Of a stretch of 64,000 nucleotides of DNA, positions 42,716 to 54,060 are shown piece after piece. This DNA is from Mesotaenium endlicherianum. Lineage: Eukaryota > Streptophyta > Zygnematophyceae > Zygnematales > Mesotaeniaceae. The DNA is taken from contig WELA01007798.1 in assembly GCA_009602735.1 (NCBI GenBank), positions 62,001 through 126,000 of the forward strand. The letters are read 5' to 3'. The translations under genes and the position numbers were made by a program. The notes under the pieces are model-generated. The model was not told where the DNA came from and ran no database searches. It was given only the letters and a program-made list of their open reading frames with translations. Position 1 is the stretch's first letter; the number at the start of each line of letters is the position of its first letter.

Positions 42716-43885
42716 GTTTCGAGTCAGACAATGGACAAAGTGCATGAGGCCCTTGAACACTTTGGTGTCAAGAGCACGCTTAACTTCCTGCAGGCTTCTA
42801 GTGGTACGGCATGACTAAGGTCGTTACCGACGTCGTCAGCAGCTGCAATCGTGTGCGCTTGAGCTTTACAGCGCGCATCGCTGCCCTCAACCCCCCTCCC
42901 ATTTTGAGGATGTTTTACACGTGGTCCTTGGACTTGGCTCGAAAGTTGCCCAAGTCTCGCCGAGGCAACCTTTACGTCTTGGTGATGATTGAGCACATGT
43001 GCAAGTGGATCGAGCTTGTGCCCTTGCCTAGCAAGGCCAGTGAGGGGATTGCCGAGGCATTTCTTGACTAGGTCCTTAGTTGTTTGGGCGGGTGCGCCAA
43101 GGTGCTAACCAACCAGGGCAAGGAGTTCCAAGGCAGCTTTCAAAAGCTGCGAGAGCGTTTTATAATCAACCACCGCACTACTTCCTGCGATCACCTCCAA
43201 ATCGACGGCCTTGCCGAGCGCATGGTGCAGATCGTCAAGCTGGGGTTGCGCGAGTATAGCCTTACCCTTGACAGCACCAACTGGGACGACGCACTTCCGT
43301 GGCTAGCTATGAGATACAGGTTCAACCGGCAGGCCTCCTTGGCCTCGCACTCTTCCTACTTCCTCATCTATGGACGCCAGTCAAACTTGCCGGCCGCGGC
43401 AAGGACGGTGGCCGAGAACGTCTTGGACTTGGACAATTGTGAGACGTGGAGCGCTCTTATTGGGCTGCGCGCACAGCTTTTTTGGCGCTCGGTGCCCATG
43501 GCCATGGAGAACCTCGGCATTGCACAGCACCGTGATACGCTGAGGTACGCCATGACTCAAGGAGGAGCCTTCGTCCGCGGGTGCTGCAGTTTCTCGCAGG
43601 TGACTTTTGTACTTGCGATGCCAGACAAAGAACACCCTCGACACCAGCAGCTCATATGTAATCTTGCGGGTCAAGCGCGTCTTTGACTAAGGAGTCCTAG
43701 AGCTAGAAGGCGCAGATGGCCGTTGTCACAAGGACCACACAAAGAACTGTGGCCCATGCCGACTTCCTAACCGTGACATGCAGGTTCGTCCACGCAACGC
43801 GCGGTCGCCCAAAGACAGGGCATGCCAAATCTGCCACAGCCCTGGCCAGAAGGCAAAGATGCTGCTCTATGACACACCTTGACGG
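42716..43885 (+). pseudogene. Fragment D (integrase, truncated inside the PHD finger)
   Basis: It starts at the integrase zinc domain (HEALEHFGVKSTLN), reads WSLDLARKL, VLTNQGKEFQGSF (Asp to Asn) and DGLAERMVQIV, and ends in the first half of the PHD finger (CQICHSPGQKAKMLL at about 43830-43874). The next Cys is Tyr and the match breaks off. One stop falls at 43069. Confidence 0.8.
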
Positions 43886-45170
43886 TGACATGGGGAAAAT
43901 TACATTGACAATCTAAAATGGAAACATGTACAAGTCGGATCGGCCGCGCCGGGCGTCGACGGCAAATTTGAGCAAATGAAAATCAAGACTATATTATTCT
44001 ATTGATTTCCTCACGTCCGTTTTAGCCAAATTCTAGAGGATTTGTATCTGACAATAGCCGTTTACACTTTCATGTCTGTTGTTGCTGGTGTACCTTAGTC
44101 AAGCTTCACAAGTTGAATCGGTTCGGCGAACCCCAAATAAAGTGTCGTCGAGAACCCTTAGGTCTGGCGTATTCTGACAGCTCGTCGATCATATCTGCAT
44201 CACCTCGTCCTCGATGGTACTTTATTTGTTATTGCCTCACATGTTCTATACGCGTGCACATGAGCACAACCCCATCCGGCCTTGCCGGTTGTGTCCACAT
44301 CCAGGTTTTCTCGCGATGTTTTGTCCTTGTCTCCAGCAATCCTTGCACACTGACATGCTTTGGATTTATTTCCAACGTGCACAGATTGCGGAAATAGTTT
44401 GCCGATAGCTGGTCACATCTCGGTTTCAAACCTCTCTGTGCAATATCACTGCCTTACCCACAATGACTACATTGCAAGACCAACCAGATGGGCTTGCTTT
44501 TGGAACCAGGAGGAATGACTCCAGTTGGCGCCAACGTGGCAGCTTTTCAGTGATTGTGCAGCTGGAGAATTCTATTTAACCAGTTGATTTGTATTTCATT
44601 CAGCCACAACGAAGTTCATTTACTTACCAGTTGCAAAATTCCATTATATTGTTAAGAAGTATGTCCATCAGCCACAACGAGGTGAATTTATCTGGACCAT
44701 CATGAATGAAAATATTTTGGCTTGTGCAAAAAACATTTATTTTTGAAAGTCTTTGTATATTTATGTACCTTGTGATGCAAAATAGTGTCATACTGCAGGG
44801 ATGCAGCAATTTGTATTTCACAAACGGAGAAATAAATTTATAATCTGGTTTGTACACATACATGAACCCTGTGCCATATCAGCAGCCTGTCATTCAAAAT
44901 GCCTCAGGTGCATTTTGATCGCAGAAGATGTATTGAATATCCAAATTTTTTCATTAAATGGAAGTATGCTTCCAACACACTAGGTGATGAAGAAAGCAAT
45001 GCCTCTAAATGGAGCCTACCTAGCTGCCTGCTGTCCACCATTTCAAGCTCCTTCTGTTGTACCTATCTGTATCCTACTATTTACCTACCACTCATCATAA
45101 TATTAATTTACAAGGCCAACACAGCTTGTTCTGTCACTGTTGGGCGTCAAAAATTTGTTTGCTCGCATCC
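43886..45170. other. AT-rich spacer without a recognisable gene
   Basis: Only short frames occur on both strands. A short direct repeat (CAGCCACAACGA with A/GGTT or GGTG following) is seen at about 44602 and 44671. I find no domain, RNA gene or transposon end that I can defend. Confidence 0.4.
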
Positions 45171-45174
45171 TGTT

Positions 45175-46871
45175 CTACTTCATGAGCTTCACTCCCGTAG
45201 TGGTCAGTGTGACACCCCCGCGCTTGTTACGTTTGCCTGTACATAAGCAAACGCTCTCATCAGCAACGTGGCCCAACTCGAGGTTCAAAGTCCATTTAGC
45301 CAAGAGAGTGGGTCTTTGTTTCTCACCTGAAAAATGCTTATGGGATATCTGCAAAGGTTCCTCAACTTGTCCCTTTGCCCCCGCTTGCTTTGTAGTAGAG
45401 TGTACACCCGCACAAAAGACAAATGCAAGAGTGTTAATGAAGTTGTCATCAAGCACACCTTCCGTTAAAACTAGACCCGCATCACCATGCCAGGCCCGAG
45501 AGTAGATGGTACTTATAGGCTTCATAAAGGCCATGATCAGCAATTCCATGGACGTCAGTATTTCTGGCATGTCGTCGACCTTTGCACCCTTTTGATCAAG
45601 GTCTTCCACGGTGTTGTATGAGTGATCAGATGCCTGGCCATCTCTTCCCTCTTTGCATCGGATAACTCGGTTTGGGCTTCGCCGAGCGCGTACTCTGGAA
45701 GCTTAAAGAGCGCACTGATCTTTGGGGAGATCAGCGCCCTGTTGTTCCTCCACTTAGTAGTCAACGATTGCAAGCTCGAAACAAACAAGCTGCGGTGAGA
45801 TGGATGAGATAGTAATAGGCTTCGGTGCATTCACAGAAATGAATTGCTTGGAAGGATGGCTTCCTCATTAGCTTGAGAGGATGACACTCACGTCCTGGAT
45901 CTCCTTGTGTAGTTGCGCTCCTACCGGATGCTGCTTGAACAACATAGCAAGGTCTGAAATGAGACGTTTCTTTCTCGCCGTCGAATTGTCCGCAACCTTG
46001 GTTGATCTCTCGTCTCCTAGTACCATCATCCTTTGGATGACCTCCACTGCCTGAACATCTATAGCGTTTTTGTCGAGCTCGATGTCCACCCATGCACATG
46101 TGCTGGTCCGCTTCATTTTGAAATACTTTTGCACAGCTGTGTCCGCCTGTACAAATCGAAAGAAAATTAGAAATTCGTGACCACTACTGTGGAAACTCAA
46201 ATCTGACCTAACAGAGCAAAATTGAAACATTGCAAACTTACCAGATTGTTTTTGTAAGCCCAAGAGGTGTCCTTGGAGGCCTCTTTGGGGCCCCACTTCC
46301 ATGATTGACATCCTTCGCAATATCAAATATAGCAGTGCACATGTGCAGCATTTTCTTGTAGTTCCTATCAGTTTTTGCATTAATCACCACGAATTCACCC
46401 GACATTGAAATTTCTTCATCGTCACCAGCAACCTCATAATTTGCATTTATATTTCTTAAGACGCCCAGCACGATGTCATTCTTGCTCTGCTCAGGCAGCA
46501 ACAATGTCAACTTTAGTTTTCCCTCCGGTGTTCCCTCATCCTCCTTAGGTACTGCTAGTGGTATGATCGGTTCGGGCCACGTCGATGACCCCACTGAGGT
46601 GCAAACAGTGTCGGCCTTCAAGTCCGTGTGAAGAAAGTGAAGACTGTCGCCTAAGTTGATAGCCTAAACCAACATATGCTAATCCTTAATGCTCATCTTG
46701 GGGTGAGTCTTTCTCCTGTTCTTTACAATACCTTCCTCTTTCACTGGCCGCTAGTATTTGTGGCCGTATACCTCGAATAGTGATGTAACTACCAATATTT
46801 GAGCCCATTTCTTTGCTTCTCGAGGAGGTTGCATTCTCCTTATAATACCCCCACGATCCATTGTCCTCCAC
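45175..46871 (-). CDS. Probable multi-exon gene of unknown function
   Basis: Minus-strand exon-like frames line up with good splice sites. One at 46620-46240 (KLKLTLLLPEQSKNDIVLGV) ends at AACAATCTG/GTAAGT. The next starts after TTGTACAG at about 46147 (ADTAVQKYFKMKRTSTCAWV) and ends CCAGGAC/GTGAGT near 45894. A third follows CACCGCAG near 45798 (LFKLPEYALGEAQTELSDAK). A fourth frame (VEDLDQKGAKVDDMPEILTS) needs a 1-bp shift near 45625. An upstream frame at 46871-46686 could be a first exon. I recognise no domain. The shift and a stop at one junction mean it may be a pseudogene. Confidence 0.45.
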
Positions 46872-47570
46872 TCGAGTTTATAAGTCGCCAAACATCCCTG
46901 ACACGCCCCACATTTCGGTCAAAATAAAGGAGGGAGAATTTTGAGATGGCGAACTTCAGAGGCAATGTTCAACTTTCAAAACTTAATTTGTTACGTGTTA
47001 GGTGCGGTGACCTCTAGGCGCATACACAAGTGGTACTTGGGAGGTAATTTAATTGCAAATTAAGTGAAGTAAAACAAAAAATGAAATTGGCCGACGACTG
47101 GCTGTGACGCGCCAAAATATTGCATCATTTGGCGGTTATGTCTATGCCAATTACGGTATTTTTTTGTCATTCTCTTCCGCAATGTAGGGCGTGTGCCCGA
47201 CCCGATAATCGGGTCAACTGAGGCTTCATGCTAGTGGCTCATGTGATAAATTGTACAAGAGGCGCATCTTCAATGCTGAATCTCTGTCCAATAGCTTCCA
47301 TTTTCGACGTGACGTCAACTCACCAAAGCTAAAAGATCATACATGTTTCGAGCAGACCGTGAAGAAAACCAGCAAATGTGATTCAAGAGCACTGCATCCT
47401 TCACCAAAAATGTGGATGCCGCATGGCGCGAAGAGTGCATGCCTCGAGCTTAACAAGTGGCAAAGTTGATATAAAGACCTCCGCTCGAAGCTCGAAGCTC
47501 AAACACATGGCAACCATCGAGCAAAAGATGGATGCAGAACGGGTTCACCGGCTTCCATCTTTCTTTAATT
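46872..47570. other. Intergenic stretch between divergent genes
   Basis: This would hold the promoters of the minus-strand gene to the left and the plus-strand gene to the right. I see no clear TATA box or repeat. Small frames here have no recognisable content. Confidence 0.35.
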
Positions 47571-47661
47571 TTTGCCATTTCAACAACCTCTAGACTCCAC
47601 TCTCCCATTTCTTCCCTCTCCCTACGGCTACCTTCATTCTAGGCATCTGTCACTTCCAAAT

Positions 47662-49198
47662 ATGGCCTATAGATCCCAAGGAGGCCCTGTGCTTGAACGT
47701 GCTTCCATCCTCACAGTAGGTTATGCGAAATATGCAAGGTTTTTCATAGGTCCTGTTCACGATCTAGGGCGCACAGAGGATGACAAACTCCCACAATTTG
47801 CAAATATTTTTCAACGCCTAGCTAATGGCGAGAAAATTGGTGTGCTGGTTATAGACGATGCCAGAATTAAGTATGTGAAGGAACCGTTGTATGGTATCAA
47901 ATACCTGATTGTGGGGTACCCAAGAACTTCCAAGCCATGGTGTCTGAAGCTCCTTTGTCAGACGGCTGCCGTGTGATGATGAAGAGGGAGGGTAGGCACT
48001 ACATTAGCCGCACTACGATGCCACGTGGCTATCCAGTGAAGTTCAAGGCAGAGTATAAGAATTGCTTAGAGGAGTTATCCATCGGGGAGGTGTTGAAATC
48101 CACCAAGTGCAATTTAAAGAGTACGCTAGTGTGCCGTCCAAGGAGTAAGAGAGTGGCAAACTTGCATGATATAAATAAGGAGCCATGGAGAGTGGGGGTC
48201 ACTATCATGGAGGCCTATCTCATTGACACTATAGCCGCTGAGGAGTATTGGCATGGCAGGTCCCTGACAGAGGAAGAAGTATCAAAGCGCCGATGCAACA
48301 TCAATGTGGATCATCTGCTCCGCAGACGCGCTCTGGGTGCTGAAAAGGCCGGGAGGGCAGAGCATAATCCTCGTCGTGTGGCTGGCGCTGTAAGAGAGGG
48401 TTCTCCGACATCAATCTTGCGCTCACGTAAGGTGTTACCTCTAGCACGCCCTAGGGCACTGCAGCCGCTTGTCATGCCGCTTCTCCTGCTACTACCGCCG
48501 CTTGGGTGTTACAGCAGACTCATGCTATTCCTAGAGCTTCAATATTATCCCCTGCTGCTGCTGCTGCTCCTGCTGCGCTTCTGCACCTGTTCCTGCTGAA
48601 GTGTTGCCTGCTCCTGCTGTTGTCACCGATGCCGTCCTTGGTGATACCATTGTTACCATTGCTGAGATTGTTGCCGGTCCCGCTCCTGCTGCTCGTGTTG
48701 CTATTGCTGACTATGTTTTCGGCAATGGGGCAACAGAACAAGCAGCTTCCAGCGAGAAGCTCATCATCTGCTGGTATACGCAGGCGTAGTCAGCGAGACT
48801 TCATCAACAACGAGACCAGAGGTGGGCTTCTGTGCTCTTGCTTGCACTGAAAACGTGTGATAGGTATCCACCTGACGGGCCTTAACTTAGATATCCATGA
48901 TGCTTTAGTTTATAGAGTTTTGTTGCAATGTTGAACAAGGCAATTTCAGCCTCAGGCACTGAAAGCGCCGGAATATCAGGAGGCGGTCAGACCGAGCCCT
49001 TCGAAGGTGAAGACTGGGATGACAGGGACTGGCCAGACCTCCTTCACTGGAGTGAGGAGCAGTGCACGTGCTCGGATGGAAACTGTTGCGGGGAATGTGC
49101 ACCCTGAACCTCAAGTTTGGCTGGACCATGGAGGAGAGGTCTCTGTTGTAAATAATAGCTGTGTCATGCAAATGCATGTCAATTGCACGTGGACTTAG
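47662..49198 (+). CDS. Probable two-exon gene of unknown function with Ala/Pro-rich tail
   Basis: The frame from ATG 47662 reads MAYRSQGGPVLERASILTVG and FANIFQRLANGEKIGVLVID, then needs a 1-bp shift near 47915 to continue as NFQAMVSEAPLSDGCRVMMK and later IMEAYLIDTIAAEEYWHGRS. A long GCT-rich tail codes Ala/Pro/Leu, depending on frame, and ends RRRSQRDFINNETR at a GTGGGC donor (about 48822). TTTCAGCCTCAG near 48956 is a good acceptor, giving ALKAPEYQEAVRPSPSKVKT. The family is unknown to me. One frameshift may be an assembly error or real decay. Confidence 0.5.
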
Positions 49199-49229
49199 AG
49201 GGCCTAAAAGTTGTACATATAGGCACATT

Positions 49230-49860
49230 AGAGTTGCATGGCCCCTCTGCGAGCTCCTTGTATAACACTTGATGTTGATTTTTAGGCAGATTGCGTTAAT
49301 TGCACTACTACTGTGTGGATTGAAGATTTGTACATATGCTTTTGAGATGCTTGTATTAGAGGTGTCGACGCCTTGTTGCTACAAAGTACCAACTTTTTTT
49401 CCTCCATTGTATAGGGAAGTTTTGGGCTCTTGAGGGTCTTATGCTGTCGACAAGTAACATATGTACTTTCATGTGTGCACATGTGTGGTTGTGTCATGTT
49501 GAGTCACCAATAACAACAAGCAATACCATCTTAGAAACTATGCATATGTACTTGTGTTACAGTGCTGCAATGAATGAAGTATTTACAATCTCTATGTCGC
49601 TACTTAATAATTGAATACTACAACTCCAGCTGTCGACAAGGGAATTCATTGATTGATTCCAATGTATATATAAGTTGAGGTCCCGTACCCTATGCTCTGG
49701 TACCCCACCTCTTCCAACGTCAAGTGAATGTCAACAAATTGCCTTTCTCGTAGCTCTGTAGGGGATTTCTAGATTTGTTTGGATGTTTACGCACATCTCG
49801 CAACAGCGCCGAACACTACTTGTATGCTATGCTGTCTCTGAGAGTAATCTACTTGCTTAA
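49230..49860. other. Intergenic AT-rich stretch
   Basis: I find no sustained frame, repeat or motif here. Confidence 0.35.
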
Positions 49861-50412
49861 TCAACCATGTATATAGTCCTCGATCTGAAGCAGCTTTGGT
49901 GCGCGGCTGTGGATTTGGTTGAGAAGAAATTTGTTGCACGAGTTGGCATTGTGCATCAATTCCAACATAAACCCGCCCGTCTTAACACACGGGGGTTCTC
50001 TGCACTCGCCTTTAGCCACCAACTTCTTGTGCAACTTGCACTCTCTCCACACGGCACAGCTTGTCCTAGCAAGGGCCCACTCTTCATTGACATCACAACT
50101 GATGTCCTTCTTTTCAATTCTGATGACATATCCGAGTAGATCCACCGTCTCCCAGCAATACCTTTCCAACTACACCGCTGCAATGATTTGGGACACCAGT
50201 ATGACGACTGTATCCGCCTCTTGCGTGAAGGCCGGATATGAAGTGAACTCGTCGATCACCAAGCGTCCTCTCCGATCGCTTACAAGCTTGAGTGGCCTCA
50301 TCGGAGCCCATAGATACTCCGTGATTCCCTCGGGGTTCTCTCGCCTATCCATGGGATGAGGGATGAGGTGCATGACGTGCACAAAGAGTCTTTCCACTCT
50401 GGCAACCCACAC
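49861..50412 (-). pseudogene. Minus-strand frame with a single stop, unknown family
   Basis: One reading frame runs 184 codons and is broken only by a stop at 50170. It reads VERLFVHVMHLIPHPMDRRE, ITEYLWAPMRPLKLVSDRRG and, after the stop, LERYCWETVDLLGYVIRIEK and CAVWRECKLHKKL. It may be the 3' continuation of the transposase-like gene on the other side of the Copia insertion. I cannot name a domain. Confidence 0.4.
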
Positions 50413-50530
50413 TTGTTCTTTCTCTCAGCTCCTGTGGCTAAGTTGTTGGCGGCCACTCACACGTGATCCCCCACTCTGAAGGTCTCCTTGGGCCCTCCCT
50501 TGGAAGCCTTCTCGCCCATGTATGTGCTGA

Positions 50531-51010
50531 TGTAAATCTTCTTCATCCATCTCTTCTTCTTACCGCACTTCCTCTGAGCTGGTCACATAGACAACTTCTT
50601 CTCTCTTCAAGTCACACAGACTTAACTGGTCACACAAACAGCTTCCTTTAGTCACACAGACAAGGTCACACAAACCTGTTGCAGATCAAGCACTTAGCAT
50701 AGATCTTGCACATACACTTTCCTCGGAGACTCTTCTTTTTTTTACACTCAAGAGTTCACCATGCAGTGTCTCGTACATCGCTTATGTTCACTTGGCAACT
50801 GCTCACCTAACACTATTTCATCGACAATCCTGATCACACTCTATTCCTAACAAGCCTACGCATGTTACCGCGTTGACGAAACCGTGTAGTTAAAATATTG
50901 ACGGTCCACCCACTTTGACTATTCACAAGTTTACTCAATGCAACAACTCACACCCATGGAAGCACACAAAACCGACATGAAGCAAATAGAGTCAGGAGTG
51001 CCTATTTACA
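50531..51010 (-). repeat. 3' LTR of Copia element (480 bp)
   Basis: Its ends are TGTAAAT and ATTTACA, a 7-bp terminal inverted repeat. It aligns with 55061-55518. The purine-rich minus-strand sequence GGAGGTGAGAGGGAGTGT directly precedes it (51011-51028), as expected of a polypurine tract. Confidence 0.9.
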
Positions 51011-51077
51011 ACACTCCCTCTCACCTCCTACTCTATTTAACTACAAACTCTCTCAATCTAAACATCTCTGCACACCA

Positions 51078-51428
51078 CTAGTGCTTAGCTCTCGGGACTG
51101 CCTTTGTCAAGGAGTCAGCCACCATCTTGTTTGTTCTCACATATTGAAACTCTACACTACCATCCAGCACACACTCCCTGCACTTATGATACTGAATATC
51201 AATGTGCTTACTCCTGGCATGCTCTATTGGGTTCTTTCCCAATGCAATGCTGCTCTGGCTATCACTCAAGATCACCGTAGGTCTCTTCTGCTCGTAGCCA
51301 AGGTCCTCCAATAATCTTTTCAACCACAGAGCCTCCCGGACCGCCTGTGAAGCAGCCATATACTCATCCTCCATGGAGGACAATGCCACCATCTTCTGCC
51401 TCTTGCTCTTCCAAGTCACCACGCCCAT
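51078..51428 (-). pseudogene. Copia RNase H
   Basis: The minus-strand frame contains WKSKRQKMVALSSMEDEYMA, LSDSQSSIALGKNPIEHARS and KHIDI, the standard Ty1/Copia RNase H end of pol. It reads well to its stop, 68 bp before the 3' LTR, but its upstream RT is damaged. Confidence 0.9.
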
Positions 51429-51482
51429 AGCAAGAGAGAAAACTTACCCTGCCGTAGACCTCCTGGTGTCTATATCACCTCC

Positions 51483-52400
51483 TCAGTCAGAGTTACTGCA
51501 GCCCTCCAACCTCACACTCTCTACACCTCCTAAAAGCAGCCACATATGAGGGGTACCCTTCAGATGTCTCAAGGTTCTCTTCATTGCCTCCTCGTGAGCT
51601 GAACCTGAATTGTCCATAAAGTGATTCACCACACCCATAGAATTAGCAATGTCAGGCCTTTTGCAGACCATCAAGTATAGCACCAGCATCACTTTGTCCT
51701 TTTCAACGCCTTTCACATAGAGGCTGCTGTCCGCATTTGACCTCACAACCTTGCTCCAACATGATAGAGTCAATTTTATGATTCCACATCCTGGGACTCT
51801 GCTTCAAGCCATATAGAGACTTCCTCAACTTGCAAACTTTCTTGGGGAACCTGGCATCCACAAATCCTTCAGGCTGCTCCATGTAAACTTCTTCGTCCAA
51901 GACCCCATTCAAAAATGCTGTCTTCATATCCATCTGGTGCATCTCCATATCCTCCTTAGTTGCAATCTGGGCCACCACCCTTACAGTGGCAATCTTGGCA
52001 ACAGGGGCAAACGTCTTATGATAATCCTCTCCTTTTGTATGTGAGTACCCCTTTGCTACATATCTTGCCTTCTATCTGTCCACAGATTCATCAGCCTTTC
52101 TCTTCTTCCTGTAGATCCACCGGCCTCCAACAACCTACACGGCAGGTGGCAGGTCCTCCAGGTCCCAGGTGTGCTTCTTCTGCAACGACTCCATTTCCTC
52201 AGCTTAGGCTTTCCTCCATTGCTCTGCTGCATCTGTCTTGATGGCCGCCTCATAAGTTGGCTTGTTGTCATCAACCATGAAGGCAACCTCACACTCCACT
52301 ACATCTTTTGCCAGCTCCTCAACGAGATTCACATACTCGTCCACCCCAAACATCATAGGCTTCACACTTACTCTGGTGGAGCCTCTCCTTGCTGCATGAC
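51483..52400 (-). pseudogene. Copia reverse transcriptase, catalytic block deleted
   Basis: The minus-strand reading gives EQWRKAxE-type lead sequence, then QMDMKTAFLNGVLDEEVYME, PEGF and SLYGLKQSPRMW. After LEQGCEV and SLYVKGVEKDKVMLVLY it jumps to MVCKRPDIANSMGVV. The expected YVDD polymerase motif and roughly 100 following residues are missing, and two frame changes occur (near 51760 and 52060). It cannot be an active polymerase. Confidence 0.85.
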
Positions 52401-52412
52401 CCTCTCCACTGG

Positions 52413-53525
52413 TTAAGACCTCTGCACCAGATGCTGACCTGGAGCATCTTCTGGCTCCCTCTGCTTCAACAAGCTCCTTGCCTGCTCTCCTCCTTGATCT
52501 CCTTTTGGTTGCACTAGAAAGTCTCTCTGAGACGAACTCCATTTCAATGACAGAGTCAGAGGCAGCTCCCTCTTGCTCAACACCCTCATCACTTCTGCCT
52601 CTCCTCCTGCAGCTTGCTGCTGCACCTCTGGCTGTACCTGAGCTCCCTTTGGAGATGCAGCCAGTCCAGGCTGCACTCCCTTTGGCAATGGAGCCAATCC
52701 ACGCTGTATTACTACCTCCTCTTCCATATCTTCTGGAACATACCCCTCATAATGGTTGGAGTTCACAAGATCCATCACCCTCTCGTTCAAGACAACGTCC
52801 CGACTCACAAGCACGTCACTAGTCCTGACATTCAGGACCTTGTACCCCTTGCTCTCATCTGCATACCCCACAAACACACATGTCTCCGACTTGGGCTGCT
52901 GCTTATGCCTCCACTCTACAAGGATATGGGCCCACACATCCGATCCAAATACTACGAGGTCCTGCACAGACAAGCTCTTCCCACTCCACACATCTTTAGG
53001 AATCTTCCCTCCCGATGATGAGGATGGCAACCTCGCACTGACATATGCTGCTGTCTTTACAGCCTCAGCCCACAAACTCACGTGCATCTCTGCAGCAAAC
53101 AACATAGCCCTTGCTAACTCAATTAGCGTCCTGTTCTTCCCCTCCGCCACCCCATTCTGCTGGGGAGAGTAGGCTACCATGTGCCGGTGCCTGATCCCTT
53201 CCTCCTTCAGGTACTTTGAGAAGTACCCATTCACATACTCTTCTCCATTGTTTGTCCTCAAAGTCTTGATCTTCCTCCCCCTCTGGTTCTCCACCACTGC
53301 CTTGTACTCCAAGAACTTCTCAAATGCTTGGTCTTTGTGCTCCATGAAGTACACCTCTGTCTTGCGAGAACAATCATCAGTGAAGGTGATGTACATCTTA
53401 TTCCCAGTCTTCCTGGCTGCTGTGCTAGCAGGCCCCCACAAGTTCCAATGGACGAACTCCAAAGGCTCTATGGCCCTCTTCACTTCTCCTCCTTTTGAAA
53501 ATGCTGCTCTCGACTGCTTTCCCAT
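52413..53525 (-). pseudogene. Copia integrase core with altered catalytic residues
   Basis: The 370-codon frame has FVHWNLWGP where Copia integrases have Asp before the W/C-GP, LRTNNGEEY where Asp-Asn-Gly is usual, and PQQNGVAEGKNRTL with the Glu kept. Both catalytic Asp residues are therefore Asn. The downstream part (LFGSDVWAHI-type, ETCVFVGYADESKGYKVL) is the usual Copia integrase C-terminus, followed by a charged linker towards RT. Confidence 0.88.
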
Positions 53526-53556
53526 CTGGCACCCTCTGCAAAATTCAAAGTTCTGC

Positions 53557-54060
53557 TCACTGAAAATCTTGTATTCCAGCCTGCTTGTCCTTTGACATTT
53601 TTCTCAACTTCTGCTCACTGATATGTCCCAGTCTTTGATGCCATAGGTTGATGCCTCCAATCTTCTTCTCTTTAACCACGGCCACAGCTGCTGAGTCAAC
53701 CGCTTTGGCCTGCAGTCCACACACCACCTTAGCTTCACACTTCAGCTGAAACACACTTCCTTTAACCGCTCCCTTATGCGCTTTCAAGAAAATTTCTCCC
53801 TTTTCAGTTAAAATTGAGCAGGCAGAGCCTTCAAATACCACCTTGTTTCCCAATGTAGTGGTCTTGGGTACAGTGAACAGATTTTTCACTAAGCCAAGAG
53901 TGTGCAAAACATCCTGCATTGTGAACTTCCACCGTTTCCTCCCAATCTTCGAATGCACAACTACCTTTCCTGTGCCAATCCCTTGCAGCAAGTTTCCATG
54001 TCCCACTCTGATTCGAACAAGTTCACACGGCTTGTAGTCACACAGGAGATCTCTCCGGGA
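53557..54060 (-). pseudogene. Copia protease tail and GAG-pre-integrase domain
   Basis: The minus-strand frame reads VGHGNLLQGIGTGKVVVHSK, VLHTLGLVKNLFTVPK and INLWHQRLGHISEQKLRKMS. The LWHxRLGH motif marks the zinc-type GAG-pre-integrase domain. The DSG protease active site should lie just upstream but is not clear; that stretch is diverged. Confidence 0.82.

Noticed and set aside
52478-53172. Plus-strand frames inside the Copia element
   Set aside because: Antisense shadows of integrase and RT frames.
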